This document shows, piece by piece, positions 26,833 to 36,477 of a DNA stretch of 64,000 bases. The stretch covers positions 868,598 to 932,597 of the forward strand of contig CP134874.1 in NCBI GenBank assembly GCA_037318855.1. Reading direction: 5' to 3'. The position numbers were made by a program, and so were the translations under genes. Source of the stretch: Candidatus Sedimenticola sp. (ex Thyasira tokunagai). Lineage in GTDB: Bacteria > Pseudomonadota > Gammaproteobacteria > Chromatiales > Chromatiaceae. Below the pieces are notes generated by a model that did not search any database, had not been told where the DNA came from, and worked only from the letters and a program-made list of their open reading frames with translations. Numbering within the stretch: position 1 is the first letter of the stretch; every line of letters starts with the position of its first letter.

Positions 26833-26938
26833 ACTGTTCTCTTCTATACTCATATTTAGATAAGGCACATTGTCTGAAGTGCCGGATATGATCTTATTGG
26901 AATTCGTCAAAGTAGGCAGATGATGGGAGTTGACTCTG

Positions 26939-28000
26939 TTGAGCGGGAAGCTGCGTGTTCTTATTTTGGGCGCCGGTCAGATGGGAACCGGTATCGCCCG
27001 CCTAGTGTTGCAGAAAATAGGCATGGAGCCGGCCGGGGTTTTCGGCAGGAGGAAGGAGCGTGTCGGCATGGATCTGGGGTTGGCAGCAGGGCAGGGCAAG
27101 GCGCTGGGCATTCGGATCGACGGAGATCTGGAGTCCTTGATTGAGCAGAGCAGCCCCCATGTGGCGATTCAGGCCACCTGCTCTCGTCTTGATGATGCCC
27201 TGGGCGAGCTGACCTCTCTGTTGCGTCACGGCATCCCTGTGATCTCTATAGCGGAAGAGATGGCATATCCGGCGAGCAGTTCGCTTGATACAGCGGAAAA
27301 ACTGGATCGGCTCGCCCTGGAGCATGGTGTTGCCGTGGTCGGTACCGGTATCAATCCCGGATTTGTCCTCGACCTCCTTTTGATCACTCTCAGCGGCGTC
27401 TGCTCCGATATCCATTCCATCACCGCCCGGCGGGTCAATGACCTCTCGCCCTATGGCCCTTCTGTACTCAGGAGTCAGGGGGTCGGCCTTACCGAGGAGG
27501 AGTTTTACAACGGTATCGAGGAGGGGAGTGTGGTGGGCCATTTCGGCTTCAGGGAGTCGATTCAAATGGTCGCCGCCGCTGTGGGCTGGGAGATTGAGCA
27601 TATCGAGGAGCTCCGGGAGCCGATTATTGCCGGCGTTAAGCGGCAGACCCCCTTTGTCACGGTAGAACCCGGCGAGGTGGCCGGTTGTTTTCACCAGGCC
27701 ATAGCCTACCGCGAGGGTGAGCCTGTGATTACGCTGATTCATCCTCAACAGATCCACCCCGGACTGGAAGAGGTGGAGACCGGCGACAGCATTGAGATTG
27801 ACGGTACACCGTCGCTCCACTTGGCCGGGAGTCCGGAGATCCCCGGTGGAGTGGCTACCTGTGCCCTGGCGGTGAATATGATTCCACGGATACTTAACGC
27901 TTCTCCAGGTCTTCACACCATGAGTGATCTGCCTCCTCCTGCAGCGCTGCTGGGTGATGTCAGGGAGATGATCGGCAGCGGGAATGGATTTTATGGGTGA
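26939..28000 (+). CDS. ord: 2,4-diaminopentanoate dehydrogenase
   Basis: An NAD(P)-dependent dehydrogenase of the dihydrodipicolinate-reductase-like fold (GAGQMGTGIARLVLQ near the N-terminus; GTGINPGFVLDLLLI; VNMIPRILNASPGL at the end). In oxidative ornithine degradation this enzyme deaminates 2,4-diaminopentanoate to 2-amino-4-ketopentanoate. The assignment rests on gene order with ortA/ortB/oraS/oraE/orr as much as on sequence. The frame is open from TTG 26930, but GGGAG at 26925-26929 suits TTG 26939 (353 residues). The stop region overlaps the ortA start by 17 bases. Confidence 0.85.
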   Translation: MSGKLRVLILGAGQMGTGIARLVLQKIGMEPAGVFGRRKERVGMDLGLAAGQGKALGIRIDGDLESLIEQSSPHVAIQATCSRLDDALGELTSLLRHGIPVISIAEEMAYPASSSLDTAEKLDRLALEHGVAVVGTGINPGFVLDLLLITLSGVCSDIHSITARRVNDLSPYGPSVLRSQGVGLTEEEFYNGIEEGSVVGHFGFRESIQMVAAAVGWEIEHIEELREPIIAGVKRQTPFVTVEPGEVAGCFHQAIAYREGEPVITLIHPQQIHPGLEEVETGDSIEIDGTPSLHLAGSPEIPGGVATCALAVNMIPRILNASPGLHTMSDLPPPAALLGDVREMIGSGNGFYG

Positions 28001-28301
28001 GCGGGTAAACAAGGGTGTATGGGTAGAGATCCACTCCATTTTACTGGCGGCTGGTGAGCGTGCCGGGACCTTGCCTGAAGATACCCAACGGCTGCCGTTG
28101 GAGATGCGGGTAAAAGGTTTTCTGACAGCGGAGGCTGGTCTGGGTGATGAGGTAGAGGTCGAGACGGTGACCGGCCGCAGGCTGAGGGGGCGACTGGCAG
28201 TGGTTAACCCCGCCTACAACCACAGCTTTGGTGCTCCTCTATCCCAACTCTCCGCTATTGGTGGCGAAGTGCGGGCTCTGCTGCGTAAGGCGGGGGCATG
28301 A
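27984..28301 (+). CDS. ortA: 2-amino-4-ketopentanoate thiolase, alpha subunit
   Basis: A 105-residue small subunit (VEIHSILLAAGERAGTLPEDT..., LRGRLAVVNPAYNHSFG). OrtA with OrtB thiolytically cleaves 2-amino-4-ketopentanoate with CoA to alanine and acetyl-CoA. Size and position between ord and ortB match the clostridial clusters. It overlaps ord by 17 bases and ortB by 4 (ATGA). Confidence 0.85.
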   Translation: MDFMGERVNKGVWVEIHSILLAAGERAGTLPEDTQRLPLEMRVKGFLTAEAGLGDEVEVETVTGRRLRGRLAVVNPAYNHSFGAPLSQLSAIGGEVRALLRKAGA

Positions 28302-29722
28302 TGACTGCTTCTGCATATCAAGAGGTGACGGCGCAACGAGAGGAGATCATGCGCACCTCCGTGGGCATTGACTATGAGCGCTACCGTACCGGCGTCGTTG
28401 CCTTCGACTATGAACGGCTGTTCAGTGATACCGGCTACGATATTGATCAGGTTCGCAGGATTCAGTCGCGCACGGCGGTGGGTAACACTCCGTTGGTGGA
28501 GCTGGAGAATATCACCGCCCTGATCCGACTCCTGGGGCCGCCAGGCAAAGGGGCAAGGGTGTTTCTCAAGGATGAGGCGGCCAATCCCTCCGGTTCGTTC
28601 AAGGACCGTCGTGCCTCGCTCTCAATACACGAAGCGGCCAAGCGCGGTTATCCTGGCGTAGCCGCCGCTACCAGCGGCAACTACGGTGCCGCTGTGGCCT
28701 CTCAGGCGGCGAAGGCGGGGCTGAAGTGTATCCTGGTGCAGGAGGCTTTCGATAGCTGTGGTGTTGCTCAGCCTGAGATCGCCGAGAAGACCCGGGCTTG
28801 TGAGGCCTATGGGGCGGAGGTGGTGCGCCTCTCGGTCGGCCCCGAGCTTTTCACTGTTTTTCTCGACACCCTGCGAGAGACCGGCTATTTCAACGCCTCT
28901 CTCTATACCCCCTACTCGATTCTCGGTGTCGAGACTCTCGGTTACGAGTTGGCTCGGCAGGTGCGCGAACGTTGTGGCTGTTTTCCCGACTGTGTTATTG
29001 CCACCCATGCCGGTGGCGGTAATGTCACCGGTACCGCCCGGGGGCTGCACAAAGCGGGAGCTGACGACTGCGAAGTGGTTGCGGCGAGTGTCGATCTCAG
29101 TGGCTTGCATATGGCCTCGGACCACGACTTTAACCGCAAATCCTTTACTACCGGCCACACCGGTTTCTCCATCCCCTTCACCACTGTCCCGGACCGTGCT
29201 GATGTGCCGCGCAATGCCGCACGCTCCCTGCGTTACATGGACCGCTTTGTCACTGTTACCCAGGGCGAGGTGTTCTACGCCACCCAACTGCTGGCAGAGC
29301 TGGAGGGGATGGAGCGGGGACCCGCCGGCAACGTCTCCCTGGCGGCGGCCATTGCCATTGCCGGCTCTATGGAGCGGGAGCAGATTCTGGTGGTTCAGGA
29401 GACTGAGTACACCGGTGCCGGAAAGCATCCCCTGGCCCAGTTGAACCTGGCCCTTGAGATGGGAATTGAGGTGCTGCGCGGCGATCCCCGTGACAGTTGC
29501 CCGGGGAGGTCTATAGTTATCCCTGAACATCCCTCTCAAATACGAGTGGTGGATATGAATATGGATCATCTGAGAGAACGCTATCTCTCTCATACGCTTG
29601 ACTCACTGCCCACAACGGCGGTGTTGACCGATACGGATATTGAATTTTTGGCTGCTGATATAGGTAGCAGCCGACGGTATGTGGAGGAGAAGGTCTATGG
29701 CTATCAAGGAAAGAGTGGATGA
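28298..29722 (+). CDS. ortB: 2-amino-4-ketopentanoate thiolase, beta subunit (PLP)
   Basis: A 474-residue fold-type II PLP enzyme of the threonine-synthase-like superfamily. The PLP lysine sits in NPSGSFKDRRASLS, the substrate loop is ATSGNYGAAVASQ, and the phosphate-binding glycines are in THAGGGNVTGTARG. With OrtA it releases alanine and acetyl-CoA, feeding central carbon. The ATG at 28298 overlaps the ortA stop and its end overlaps oraS by 26 bases. Confidence 0.88.
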   Translation: MMTASAYQEVTAQREEIMRTSVGIDYERYRTGVVAFDYERLFSDTGYDIDQVRRIQSRTAVGNTPLVELENITALIRLLGPPGKGARVFLKDEAANPSGSFKDRRASLSIHEAAKRGYPGVAAATSGNYGAAVASQAAKAGLKCILVQEAFDSCGVAQPEIAEKTRACEAYGAEVVRLSVGPELFTVFLDTLRETGYFNASLYTPYSILGVETLGYELARQVRERCGCFPDCVIATHAGGGNVTGTARGLHKAGADDCEVVAASVDLSGLHMASDHDFNRKSFTTGHTGFSIPFTTVPDRADVPRNAARSLRYMDRFVTVTQGEVFYATQLLAELEGMERGPAGNVSLAAAIAIAGSMEREQILVVQETEYTGAGKHPLAQLNLALEMGIEVLRGDPRDSCPGRSIVIPEHPSQIRVVDMNMDHLRERYLSHTLDSLPTTAVLTDTDIEFLAADIGSSRRYVEEKVYGYQGKSG

Positions 29723-30047
29723 TTACACCTGGCGCAAAGAGTCACTAAAAGAGCTGGATGACGGGGAGCTCCATGAGGAGTTCTGGAAACTGGTCAATCA
29801 GGTGGTGGATCCGATGGTGGAGGAGGCGCGGACCCATACAACGCCCTCCATTGAGCGCTCCCTGCTGCTGCGTATGGGCTTTGACAGCAGTGAGAGTGCG
29901 CGGCTGGTGAAAAGGATGGAGGAGCTCAATCTGCTGGGTCATGGCGCCGGGCACCTGGTGCTGAAGCTGGCCAGGACGAAGGGGCTCAGGGTGCGCGAAG
30001 CGGGTTTGGCCCTGCTCGACGGCCGGCACTGGGATGAGCTGGTGTGA
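29697..30047 (+). CDS. oraS: D-ornithine 4,5-aminomutase, small subunit
   Basis: A 116-residue helical protein (KERVDDYTWRKESLKELDD, SLLLRMGFDSSESARLVKRM, GHGAGHLVLKLARTKGL). OraS supports OraE in the adenosylcobalamin/PLP aminomutase converting D-ornithine to 2,4-diaminopentanoate. I start it at ATG 29697, behind GGAGAAGG, rather than at the upstream in-frame ATG 29679. It lies 6 bases before oraE. Confidence 0.88.
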   Translation: MAIKERVDDYTWRKESLKELDDGELHEEFWKLVNQVVDPMVEEARTHTTPSIERSLLLRMGFDSSESARLVKRMEELNLLGHGAGHLVLKLARTKGLRVREAGLALLDGRHWDELV

Positions 30048-30053
30048 CTGGAG

Positions 30054-32252
30054 ATGAAACTCCATCCCGACAAAAAACTGGATATCGAGTCGGTACTGGC
30101 GGATCTCCACCTTTATCACCCCCGACGCAAGGGGTGGTCCTGGCGCCGGCCGGTGAGGGATCAGCAGATTGGCCCATTCACTTACTATGACACTACGAAG
30201 AATTTAACAAACTCCGTACCCCTTCCCGCCGCCGCCTACTTTGGCGGTATCGACCCCCAGTGTGACTATGTGATCACCACTGAAATCGCCTCAGGTCGGT
30301 TTGAAGATGACTTGCGGCGCATGCGTATGGCGGCCTGGCACGGTGCCGATCACATTATGGTGATCCGTACCACCGGCCAGTCTCATATAGACGGTCTGAT
30401 AGAAGGGACTCCCGAGGGTATCGGCGGTATCCCGGTAACACGCAAACAGATTCGCGCCAGCCGTAAAGCACTGGATGCCATTGAGGATGAGGTAGGTCGA
30501 CCAATCAACTTCCACTCCTATGTCAGTGGTCTTGCCGGGCCGGAGATGGCGGTACTGTTCAATGAAGAGGGGGTCAACGGCGCCCACCAGGACCCTCAGT
30601 ACAACGTGCTCTACCGCGATATTAATATGCACCGCTCTTTTGTCGATGCCGCCGAGGCAAAATCGGTGATGGCGGCAGGTGGTATTTTGCAGCTCGACGG
30701 CGCCCATAACGCCAACGCCACGGCAAAGGAGGCGTGGAAGGTGACGCCGGAGCTGTTTGTGCAGCACGCAGTCAACTGTGCCTTCTCCCTGGCGGTGGGT
30801 ATGCCAAAAGAGCTGATCGCCCTCTCCACCGTGCCGCCGACGGCACCGCCCGCCCCCAAGATGCGCCTCGATCTTCCCTATGCCATTGCCCTGCGGGAAC
30901 TGTTTCTTGGCTTCCCCATGCGCGCCCAGCAGAATACCCGCTATATGGAGAGCGACACCCAGGAAGCAATCGTTACCCATGTACTCGATACCCTGATCTC
31001 CCGCCTTGCAGGTGCCGATATCCAGAGCACCATCACCCCGGATGAGGGGCGTAATATCCCTTGGCACTACAACAATATTGCCGCTGTCAATACCACTCGC
31101 CAGACCCTGATGGGGCTCGATGGACTTTCAGGACTTGTAGAGGTGAGAGAGGATGACTCCATGCGCCGACAGGTGCGTGAGTTGAAAGAGAGGGCGGTGC
31201 TTTTTCTACAGGAGATCCTCGAACAGGGCGGCTACTACGCCGCAGTCGAAGCGGGACAGTTTGTCGACTCCGGCTACTATCCCGAGCGGCGGGGAGACGG
31301 CATCAGCCGCCGTGCCGACGGTGGTGACGGCGCGGGCAGTGTGACTCCGCGTGAAGCTGACTACGGTGCCCCGGTGTGTGGTCATTTCGGCAACAACCGT
31401 TACGCCCAAGGTGACGGCAAGCCTTGTGATGAGTACGGCGGCTGCACCCTCTGCGACCCCTCGAAGATCGTCTATATCGATGAACTGGATCCGGCGGACA
31501 GTGTCAACGAACGGCTGAAGGTCCCCCTTGAGGAGCGGCGACAGGGGATTGTGCGTCCGGAAGTGGAGCGCCATGGAGACGGTGTTGTCTGTATCACCCT
31601 GTTTATCCCTGAGCAACCTGAAGTTGCTGAGGCTGCGGCTCTGGAGATGGCGCGGCATATGAACCTCAGTGACCCCCAGGTGATCAGTCGGCGGATAATG
31701 CATCCGGCGGAGGGGAGCCTGTTCGAGATCAAAGGGGTGCTGGATATGCCGATCCGCACAGATCTGCTGCCGCAGAGTGAGGACGAAGAGTTACTCTCGA
31801 ATGAGGAGATCGAAGCTTGGGTTCGCCCCCGTAACATCCATCTGGTCGCGGCCACCGTGGGGGAAGATGAGCACTCGGTGGGCATCCACGAAATTCTCGA
31901 TATCAAACACGGCGGCATCGAACGCTACGGTTTCCACTGCCACTTTCTCGGTACCTCGGTTTCCATCGAGCGGTTGATTGAGAAGGTGGTGGAGTTGGAT
32001 GCAGATGGGGTGTTGATCTCCACCATCGTTACCCACAGTGATGTGCATAAAGGACACATGCAGCAGCTCCATCGACTGGCGGTGGAGCGGGGGCTGCGAG
32101 AGGAGTTGCTGCTGGTCTCCGGAGGAACACAGGTGAGCGATCAGTTGGCCCGGGAGTGTGGTCTCGATGCAGGTTTTGGGCGTGGCACAAGAGGACAAGA
32201 AGTGGCAAACTTTCTGGTGCGCAAGTTGCGCCAACGTGATAGTTCCCGGTAA
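30054..32252 (+). CDS. oraE: D-ornithine 4,5-aminomutase, large B12/PLP subunit
   Basis: A 732-residue TIM-barrel plus cobalamin-binding protein. The C-terminal domain has the DxHxxG base-off B12 motif (DEHSVG, about residue 605) and a candidate PLP lysine in THSDVHKGHMQQ, followed by the glycine-rich LLLVSGGTQ. The N-terminal barrel carries RTTGQSHIDGLIEGTPEG and HAVNCAFSLAVGMPKE. It performs the radical 1,2-amino shift of D-ornithine, so the cell must make or import adenosylcobalamin. Operon with oraS and orr. Confidence 0.93.
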   Translation: MKLHPDKKLDIESVLADLHLYHPRRKGWSWRRPVRDQQIGPFTYYDTTKNLTNSVPLPAAAYFGGIDPQCDYVITTEIASGRFEDDLRRMRMAAWHGADHIMVIRTTGQSHIDGLIEGTPEGIGGIPVTRKQIRASRKALDAIEDEVGRPINFHSYVSGLAGPEMAVLFNEEGVNGAHQDPQYNVLYRDINMHRSFVDAAEAKSVMAAGGILQLDGAHNANATAKEAWKVTPELFVQHAVNCAFSLAVGMPKELIALSTVPPTAPPAPKMRLDLPYAIALRELFLGFPMRAQQNTRYMESDTQEAIVTHVLDTLISRLAGADIQSTITPDEGRNIPWHYNNIAAVNTTRQTLMGLDGLSGLVEVREDDSMRRQVRELKERAVLFLQEILEQGGYYAAVEAGQFVDSGYYPERRGDGISRRADGGDGAGSVTPREADYGAPVCGHFGNNRYAQGDGKPCDEYGGCTLCDPSKIVYIDELDPADSVNERLKVPLEERRQGIVRPEVERHGDGVVCITLFIPEQPEVAEAAALEMARHMNLSDPQVISRRIMHPAEGSLFEIKGVLDMPIRTDLLPQSEDEELLSNEEIEAWVRPRNIHLVAATVGEDEHSVGIHEILDIKHGGIERYGFHCHFLGTSVSIERLIEKVVELDADGVLISTIVTHSDVHKGHMQQLHRLAVERGLREELLLVSGGTQVSDQLARECGLDAGFGRGTRGQEVANFLVRKLRQRDSSR

Positions 32253-32257
32253 CCGCT

Positions 32258-33349
32258 ATGGAGACGCCCTATCTTACTATCGATCTGGAGAAGATTGAGC
32301 ACAATAGTCGTACTATCGTCTCCCTGTTTCGGCAGAACGGTATCGGTGTCTACGGTGTCACCAAGGCCACCTGCGGCCATCCGCAGGTGGCTGAGGCGAT
32401 GTTGCGGGGGGGAGTGGACGGTATTGCCGATTCGCGCTTTGAAAATATCCGCCGTATGCAAGAGGCGGGCATAGAGAGTGACTATCTGTTGCTACGCATA
32501 CCGCCTCTCTCCGCCGTCGATGAGGTGGTGCGACTGGTGGGTCGAAGCCTCAACTCGGAGCTGTCTGTATTGGCTGCTCTTTCTACGGCGGCGGCAAAGG
32601 CAGGCCGGACCCACGAGGTGATACTGATGGTCGATCTCGGGGACCTGCGGGAAGGAGTCTGGCCGGATCAGCTGATCCCGTTGGCTAGAGAGGCACAAAA
32701 GCTGCCTGCCCTCCACATCGCCGGTATCGGTAGCAACCTGGCCTGTTTTTGTGGTGTTGAGCCGAGTAGTGAAAATATGGACCGGTTGGTCATCTTGGCG
32801 GGGGAGGTGGAGCGGGCCTGTGGTATTACCCTCGAAACTATCACCGCCATCAATTCCAGTGGCCTAGACCTACTGCAGCAGGGTGAAATGCCCCAACGAA
32901 TCAACCAGGCGCGAATCGGTGAGGGGATACTGTTGGGAAGAGAGACGATAAAGCGCAATCCCTGGCCCAACACCCACCAGGATGCCTTTCTGCTTCATGC
33001 AGAGATTCTTGAGTTAAAGAGAAAGCCGACCCGGCCGACAGGCAGGCAGGGTGAGGATGCTTTTGGTGGGCAGCCAAAATTCAGCGACCGGGGCGTGCGG
33101 TTGCGCGCACTGCTTAATGTAGGACGTGAGGATGTGGATGTCGCCGGTATCACACCTCTTGATCTGGGGCTGCAGGTGATCGGGGCTTCCAGTGGTTATC
33201 TGGTTGTCGATGTTACCGATAGTGCGACAGACTGCCGGGTGGGCGACAGGCTCATTTTCTCACTCGACTACAGTGCCTTGCTGACAGCGATGACTTCGGA
33301 GTATGTGAAGAAGATGGCACTTACCGGCGCCGGTTTGGCGGTGGGCTGA
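32258..33349 (+). CDS. orr: Ornithine racemase (PLP, alanine-racemase-like)
   Basis: A 363-residue enzyme of the alanine-racemase N-terminal barrel family. The PLP lysine is in YGVTKATCGHPQVAEAM, with IADSRFENIRRM and VDLGDLREGVWPDQL downstream. It interconverts L- and D-ornithine to feed OraE. Length matches known Orr proteins (about 355). The gene is 5 bases behind oraE, and its TGA overlaps the ATG of the acyl-ligase fusion by one base. Confidence 0.88.
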   Translation: METPYLTIDLEKIEHNSRTIVSLFRQNGIGVYGVTKATCGHPQVAEAMLRGGVDGIADSRFENIRRMQEAGIESDYLLLRIPPLSAVDEVVRLVGRSLNSELSVLAALSTAAAKAGRTHEVILMVDLGDLREGVWPDQLIPLAREAQKLPALHIAGIGSNLACFCGVEPSSENMDRLVILAGEVERACGITLETITAINSSGLDLLQQGEMPQRINQARIGEGILLGRETIKRNPWPNTHQDAFLLHAEILELKRKPTRPTGRQGEDAFGGQPKFSDRGVRLRALLNVGREDVDVAGITPLDLGLQVIGASSGYLVVDVTDSATDCRVGDRLIFSLDYSALLTAMTSEYVKKMALTGAGLAVG

Positions 33350-36171
33350 TGAAATCCACCGAGGCCCAGGACCAACTGCTGGCACTGATTGACCACTTTA
33401 TCAGTGAACTGCATCCGGATACGCAATCGCCGGTCAAGGCCACACTGAAAGACGGACTTGAGCGTGATCTGGGCTTTGACAGCCTCTCCCGTGTTGAGCT
33501 GTTTGCGCGTATCGAAAAGGGCTTCGGGATTCATCTGCCGGAACACCTGTTGGCGGAGGCGGAAACAGTGGTGGATCTGTTGCAGGATATCCTTGCCGCC
33601 GCACCGTCCAAGCTGCCGGAGTTGTCCCTGGTTCCCCGTAGGGCGGCGCCGGAGGCGGTTGCCACCTTGCCTCATCATGCCGGGACGCTGCCGGAGATCT
33701 TGCAGTGGCATGTTCAACGACACCCCCAACGGGTACACATCCACCTCTACGGTGAGGGTGAAGAGCCGGAGGAGATCAGCTACGCCGATCTGCTGGCAGG
33801 AGCGCAACGGGCGGCGGCGGGACTGCAACAGCTTGGGTTGCAGCCGGGGCAGACCGTGGCGATCATGTTGCCTACCGGGCGTGACTATCTCTACAGCTTT
33901 TATGCCGTGCTCCTTTGTGGGGGCATTCCGGTACCGATCTATCCACCGCAACGCCTCTCTCAACTGGAGGAGCACCTTAACCGCCATGTCGGGATACTTG
34001 CCAACGCCCGGAGTGTGGTGCTGATTACGGTGACGGAGGCGTTGAATGTTGCCCGTCTGCTACGCGCCCGTCTGGAACTGCTGAGAGATATAGTGACCGT
34101 TGAGGCACTCTCCGGTGAGGACGCTGTTCCCGACGCGGTGGCGATAGAGGCCGGGGATATCGCCTTTCTTCAGTACACCTCAGGCAGCACCGGTCAGCCC
34201 AAGGGGGTGATGTTGAGCCATAACGACCTGCTGGCCAATATCCGTGCCATGGGGGAGGCGACCGAGGCCGGCAACCGTGATGTTTTTATCAGCTGGTTGC
34301 CGCTCTATCATGATATGGGACTGATCGGCGCCTGGCTCGGCAGCCTCTACTACGCTATACCGCTGGTGCTGATGTCACCCCTGCGCTTTCTTGCCCGCCC
34401 CAGCCGCTGGCTGTGGGCGATTCATCATCATCGCGGTACCCTCTCCGCCGCCCCCAACTTCGCCTATGAGCTCTGTCTCGGCAAGGTCTCGGAGGAGGAG
34501 ATTGAAGGGCTCGATCTCTCCAGCTGGCGAATGGCATTCAATGGAGCGGAGCCGGTAAGTCCCCGCACACTGGAGCGCTTTGCCGGGCGCTTTTCCGCCT
34601 ACGGACTGCAGCAGAGTGCACTCTCTCCCGTCTATGGTTTGGCGGAGGCGGCGGTGGGGCTCGCTTTTCCCCCGCTGGGGCGGGGAGCGCTTATCGACCA
34701 TATTGGGCGGGAACGGTTTCTTACTTCGGGTGAGGCGTTGCCCGCGGTGGAAAGTGAGAAGTCACTGGCGCTTGTTGCATGCGGTAGGCCGCTGCCCGGT
34801 TATCAGATTCGAGTGGTTGATCAGGCAGGAAGGGAGTTACCGGAGCGGCGCGAAGGTCGGATACAGTTCCAGGGTCCATCCGCCACCCAGGGTTACTACC
34901 GCAATCCTGAAGAGAGCAGCAAGCTATATGCAGGCGATTGGTTGGAGACCGGCGATATCGGTTATATCGCAGCCGGAGATATCTATCTCGCCAGCCGCAG
35001 TAAAGAGATCATTATTCGTGGTGGGCGCAATCTCTACCCCTATGAGACGGAAGAGGCGGTGGGTGGAATACCCGGCATCCGTAAGGGGTGTGTCGCCCTG
35101 TTCGGTTCAGCAGATACCTCTTCCGGCACCGAGCGGCTGATTCTGGTGGCCGAAACCAGGGAGAGCGATGAGACGGTGCGGCAACGGTTACGGGAGCAGG
35201 CGAGAGGAGCTGCTCTGGATCTGCTGGATCTTCCCCCGGATGAACTGCTTCTGGTACCGCCCCACACGGTACTGAAAACCTCCAGTGGAAAAATTCGGCG
35301 TGGTGCAGTGCGGGCGCTATATGAGGAGGGCCAACTCGGCCGGCCGACCGCTACTGTTGGGATGCAGTTTATTCGACTTGCGGTGGCGGCGCTGGTGCCC
35401 GGTCTACGTCGCCTGAAGAGACGATTAAGGGAGGAGCTCTACGGCCGCTATGTGCAGTTGCTGTTCTGGATGTTTGCTCCCACAGTGTGGCTGTTGGTGG
35501 CGGTCACCCCCGGGATTGAACGTCGCTGGTCAATCATGGGGGGAATGGCGCGCCTTTTTCTGCGGCTGGCGGGTTACCGCCTGCGGGTGGAAGGCCGAGC
35601 CGAGCTGCCAGTTGAAGGCGCCGCCGTGCTGGTGGCCAATCATGCCAGTTATCTGGATGGGATAGTGATGGCGGCGGTACTGCCAAAAGCGGTCGGTTTT
35701 GTCGCCAAAGCGGAGTTGGCAAAACAGAGGATTGCCGGTCTCTTTCTGCGACGAATTGGAGCCGCTTTTGTCGAGCGCTTCGACAAGCAACAGGGGCGGC
35801 TCGATGCCGAGCGCACGGCAAAACGGCTGGCTGATAGAGAACGCCTGTTTTACTTCCCTGAGGGTACCCTGACCCGTACACCGGGACTGATGCCGTTTCG
35901 TATGGGGGCTTTTGTTGCGGCGGCCAAGGCCGGTGTACCAGTGGTGCCGGTGATTATCAGGGGAACCCGTTCGATCCTCCGCTCAGAGTCGTGGTTTCCT
36001 CATCGTGGTGACATCAAGGTTCACATTGCCAAACCCCTACGGTCTGATGAAAGAGAGTGGGCTGCAGCGGTGGTACTGCGTGATGCCTCTCGTCGAGCCA
36101 TCCTTGATCAGTTGGGTGAGCCGGATCTGGCCAAAATGAGTGATCCGCTTGCTGGAAATGCGCGCCTGTGA
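33349..36171 (+). CDS. ACP / fatty acyl ligase / PlsC-type acyltransferase fusion
   Basis: A 940-residue three-part protein. An acyl-carrier domain (about 1-85) has the phosphopantetheine serine S45 in GFDSLSR. An acyl-adenylating domain (about 105-640) has YTSGSTGQPKGVM, the SRSKEIIIRGGRNLYPYE hinge and TSSGKIRRG with the C-terminal lysine. After a short membrane-type stretch (about 700-730) comes a PlsC acyltransferase (about 740-920) with NHASYLDG (H-x4-D) and FPEGT. It should activate a fatty acid, load it on its own ACP and pass it to a membrane acceptor. It is translationally coupled to orr, so the acceptor may be ornithine-derived; that is speculation. Confidence 0.88.
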   Translation: MKSTEAQDQLLALIDHFISELHPDTQSPVKATLKDGLERDLGFDSLSRVELFARIEKGFGIHLPEHLLAEAETVVDLLQDILAAAPSKLPELSLVPRRAAPEAVATLPHHAGTLPEILQWHVQRHPQRVHIHLYGEGEEPEEISYADLLAGAQRAAAGLQQLGLQPGQTVAIMLPTGRDYLYSFYAVLLCGGIPVPIYPPQRLSQLEEHLNRHVGILANARSVVLITVTEALNVARLLRARLELLRDIVTVEALSGEDAVPDAVAIEAGDIAFLQYTSGSTGQPKGVMLSHNDLLANIRAMGEATEAGNRDVFISWLPLYHDMGLIGAWLGSLYYAIPLVLMSPLRFLARPSRWLWAIHHHRGTLSAAPNFAYELCLGKVSEEEIEGLDLSSWRMAFNGAEPVSPRTLERFAGRFSAYGLQQSALSPVYGLAEAAVGLAFPPLGRGALIDHIGRERFLTSGEALPAVESEKSLALVACGRPLPGYQIRVVDQAGRELPERREGRIQFQGPSATQGYYRNPEESSKLYAGDWLETGDIGYIAAGDIYLASRSKEIIIRGGRNLYPYETEEAVGGIPGIRKGCVALFGSADTSSGTERLILVAETRESDETVRQRLREQARGAALDLLDLPPDELLLVPPHTVLKTSSGKIRRGAVRALYEEGQLGRPTATVGMQFIRLAVAALVPGLRRLKRRLREELYGRYVQLLFWMFAPTVWLLVAVTPGIERRWSIMGGMARLFLRLAGYRLRVEGRAELPVEGAAVLVANHASYLDGIVMAAVLPKAVGFVAKAELAKQRIAGLFLRRIGAAFVERFDKQQGRLDAERTAKRLADRERLFYFPEGTLTRTPGLMPFRMGAFVAAAKAGVPVVPVIIRGTRSILRSESWFPHRGDIKVHIAKPLRSDEREWAAAVVLRDASRRAILDQLGEPDLAKMSDPLAGNARL

Positions 36172-36190
36172 GTAGAGGGTGTTGCTTTAA

Positions 36191-36476
36191 CCTAGAATCC
36201 TCACTTGACCGCTCCATCCTAAGGGCAAGGCATTTGTTTTAATTACATTGACTACGATTGCATCTTTCACTCTCCGGGTGAAAAACGCTACAGGGCGGAT
36301 AGCACACTTGAGTTGGCGCATTAGGTTGTTACAACTCCTTGGAATAGGCAGAAAATTGCTCCTGCATTTTCTGCATACCGTCCATCCATGGACATAAATG
36401 ACTATTCCTCGTCATTGTGTCTTGTACTGCACCAACCCAAGTACACTCTCCACCCTGTCCAACTGAGGATTCTGGG
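36191..36476 (+). mobile_element. 286-bp MITE with 5-bp target duplication, copy 1
   Basis: The ends CCTAGAATCCTCACTTGA and TCCAACTGAGGATTCTGGG are inverted repeats. The target duplication TTTAA lies on both sides (36186-36190 and 36477-36481). Interior sequence (e.g. GGAATAGGCAGAAAATTGCT, CCGTCCATCCATGGACATAA) matches copy 2 at 50264-50549. It abuts the stop codon of the 7TMR kinase, whose TAA lies in the target duplication. Confidence 0.88.
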
Positions 36477-36477
36477 T

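Noticed and set aside
27002..28039. 345-codon antisense frame over ord
   Set aside because: It has no recognisable domain, and the sense strand encodes a clear dehydrogenase in a tight operon. It is a codon-bias shadow, as are the antisense frames over ortB, oraE and the kinases.
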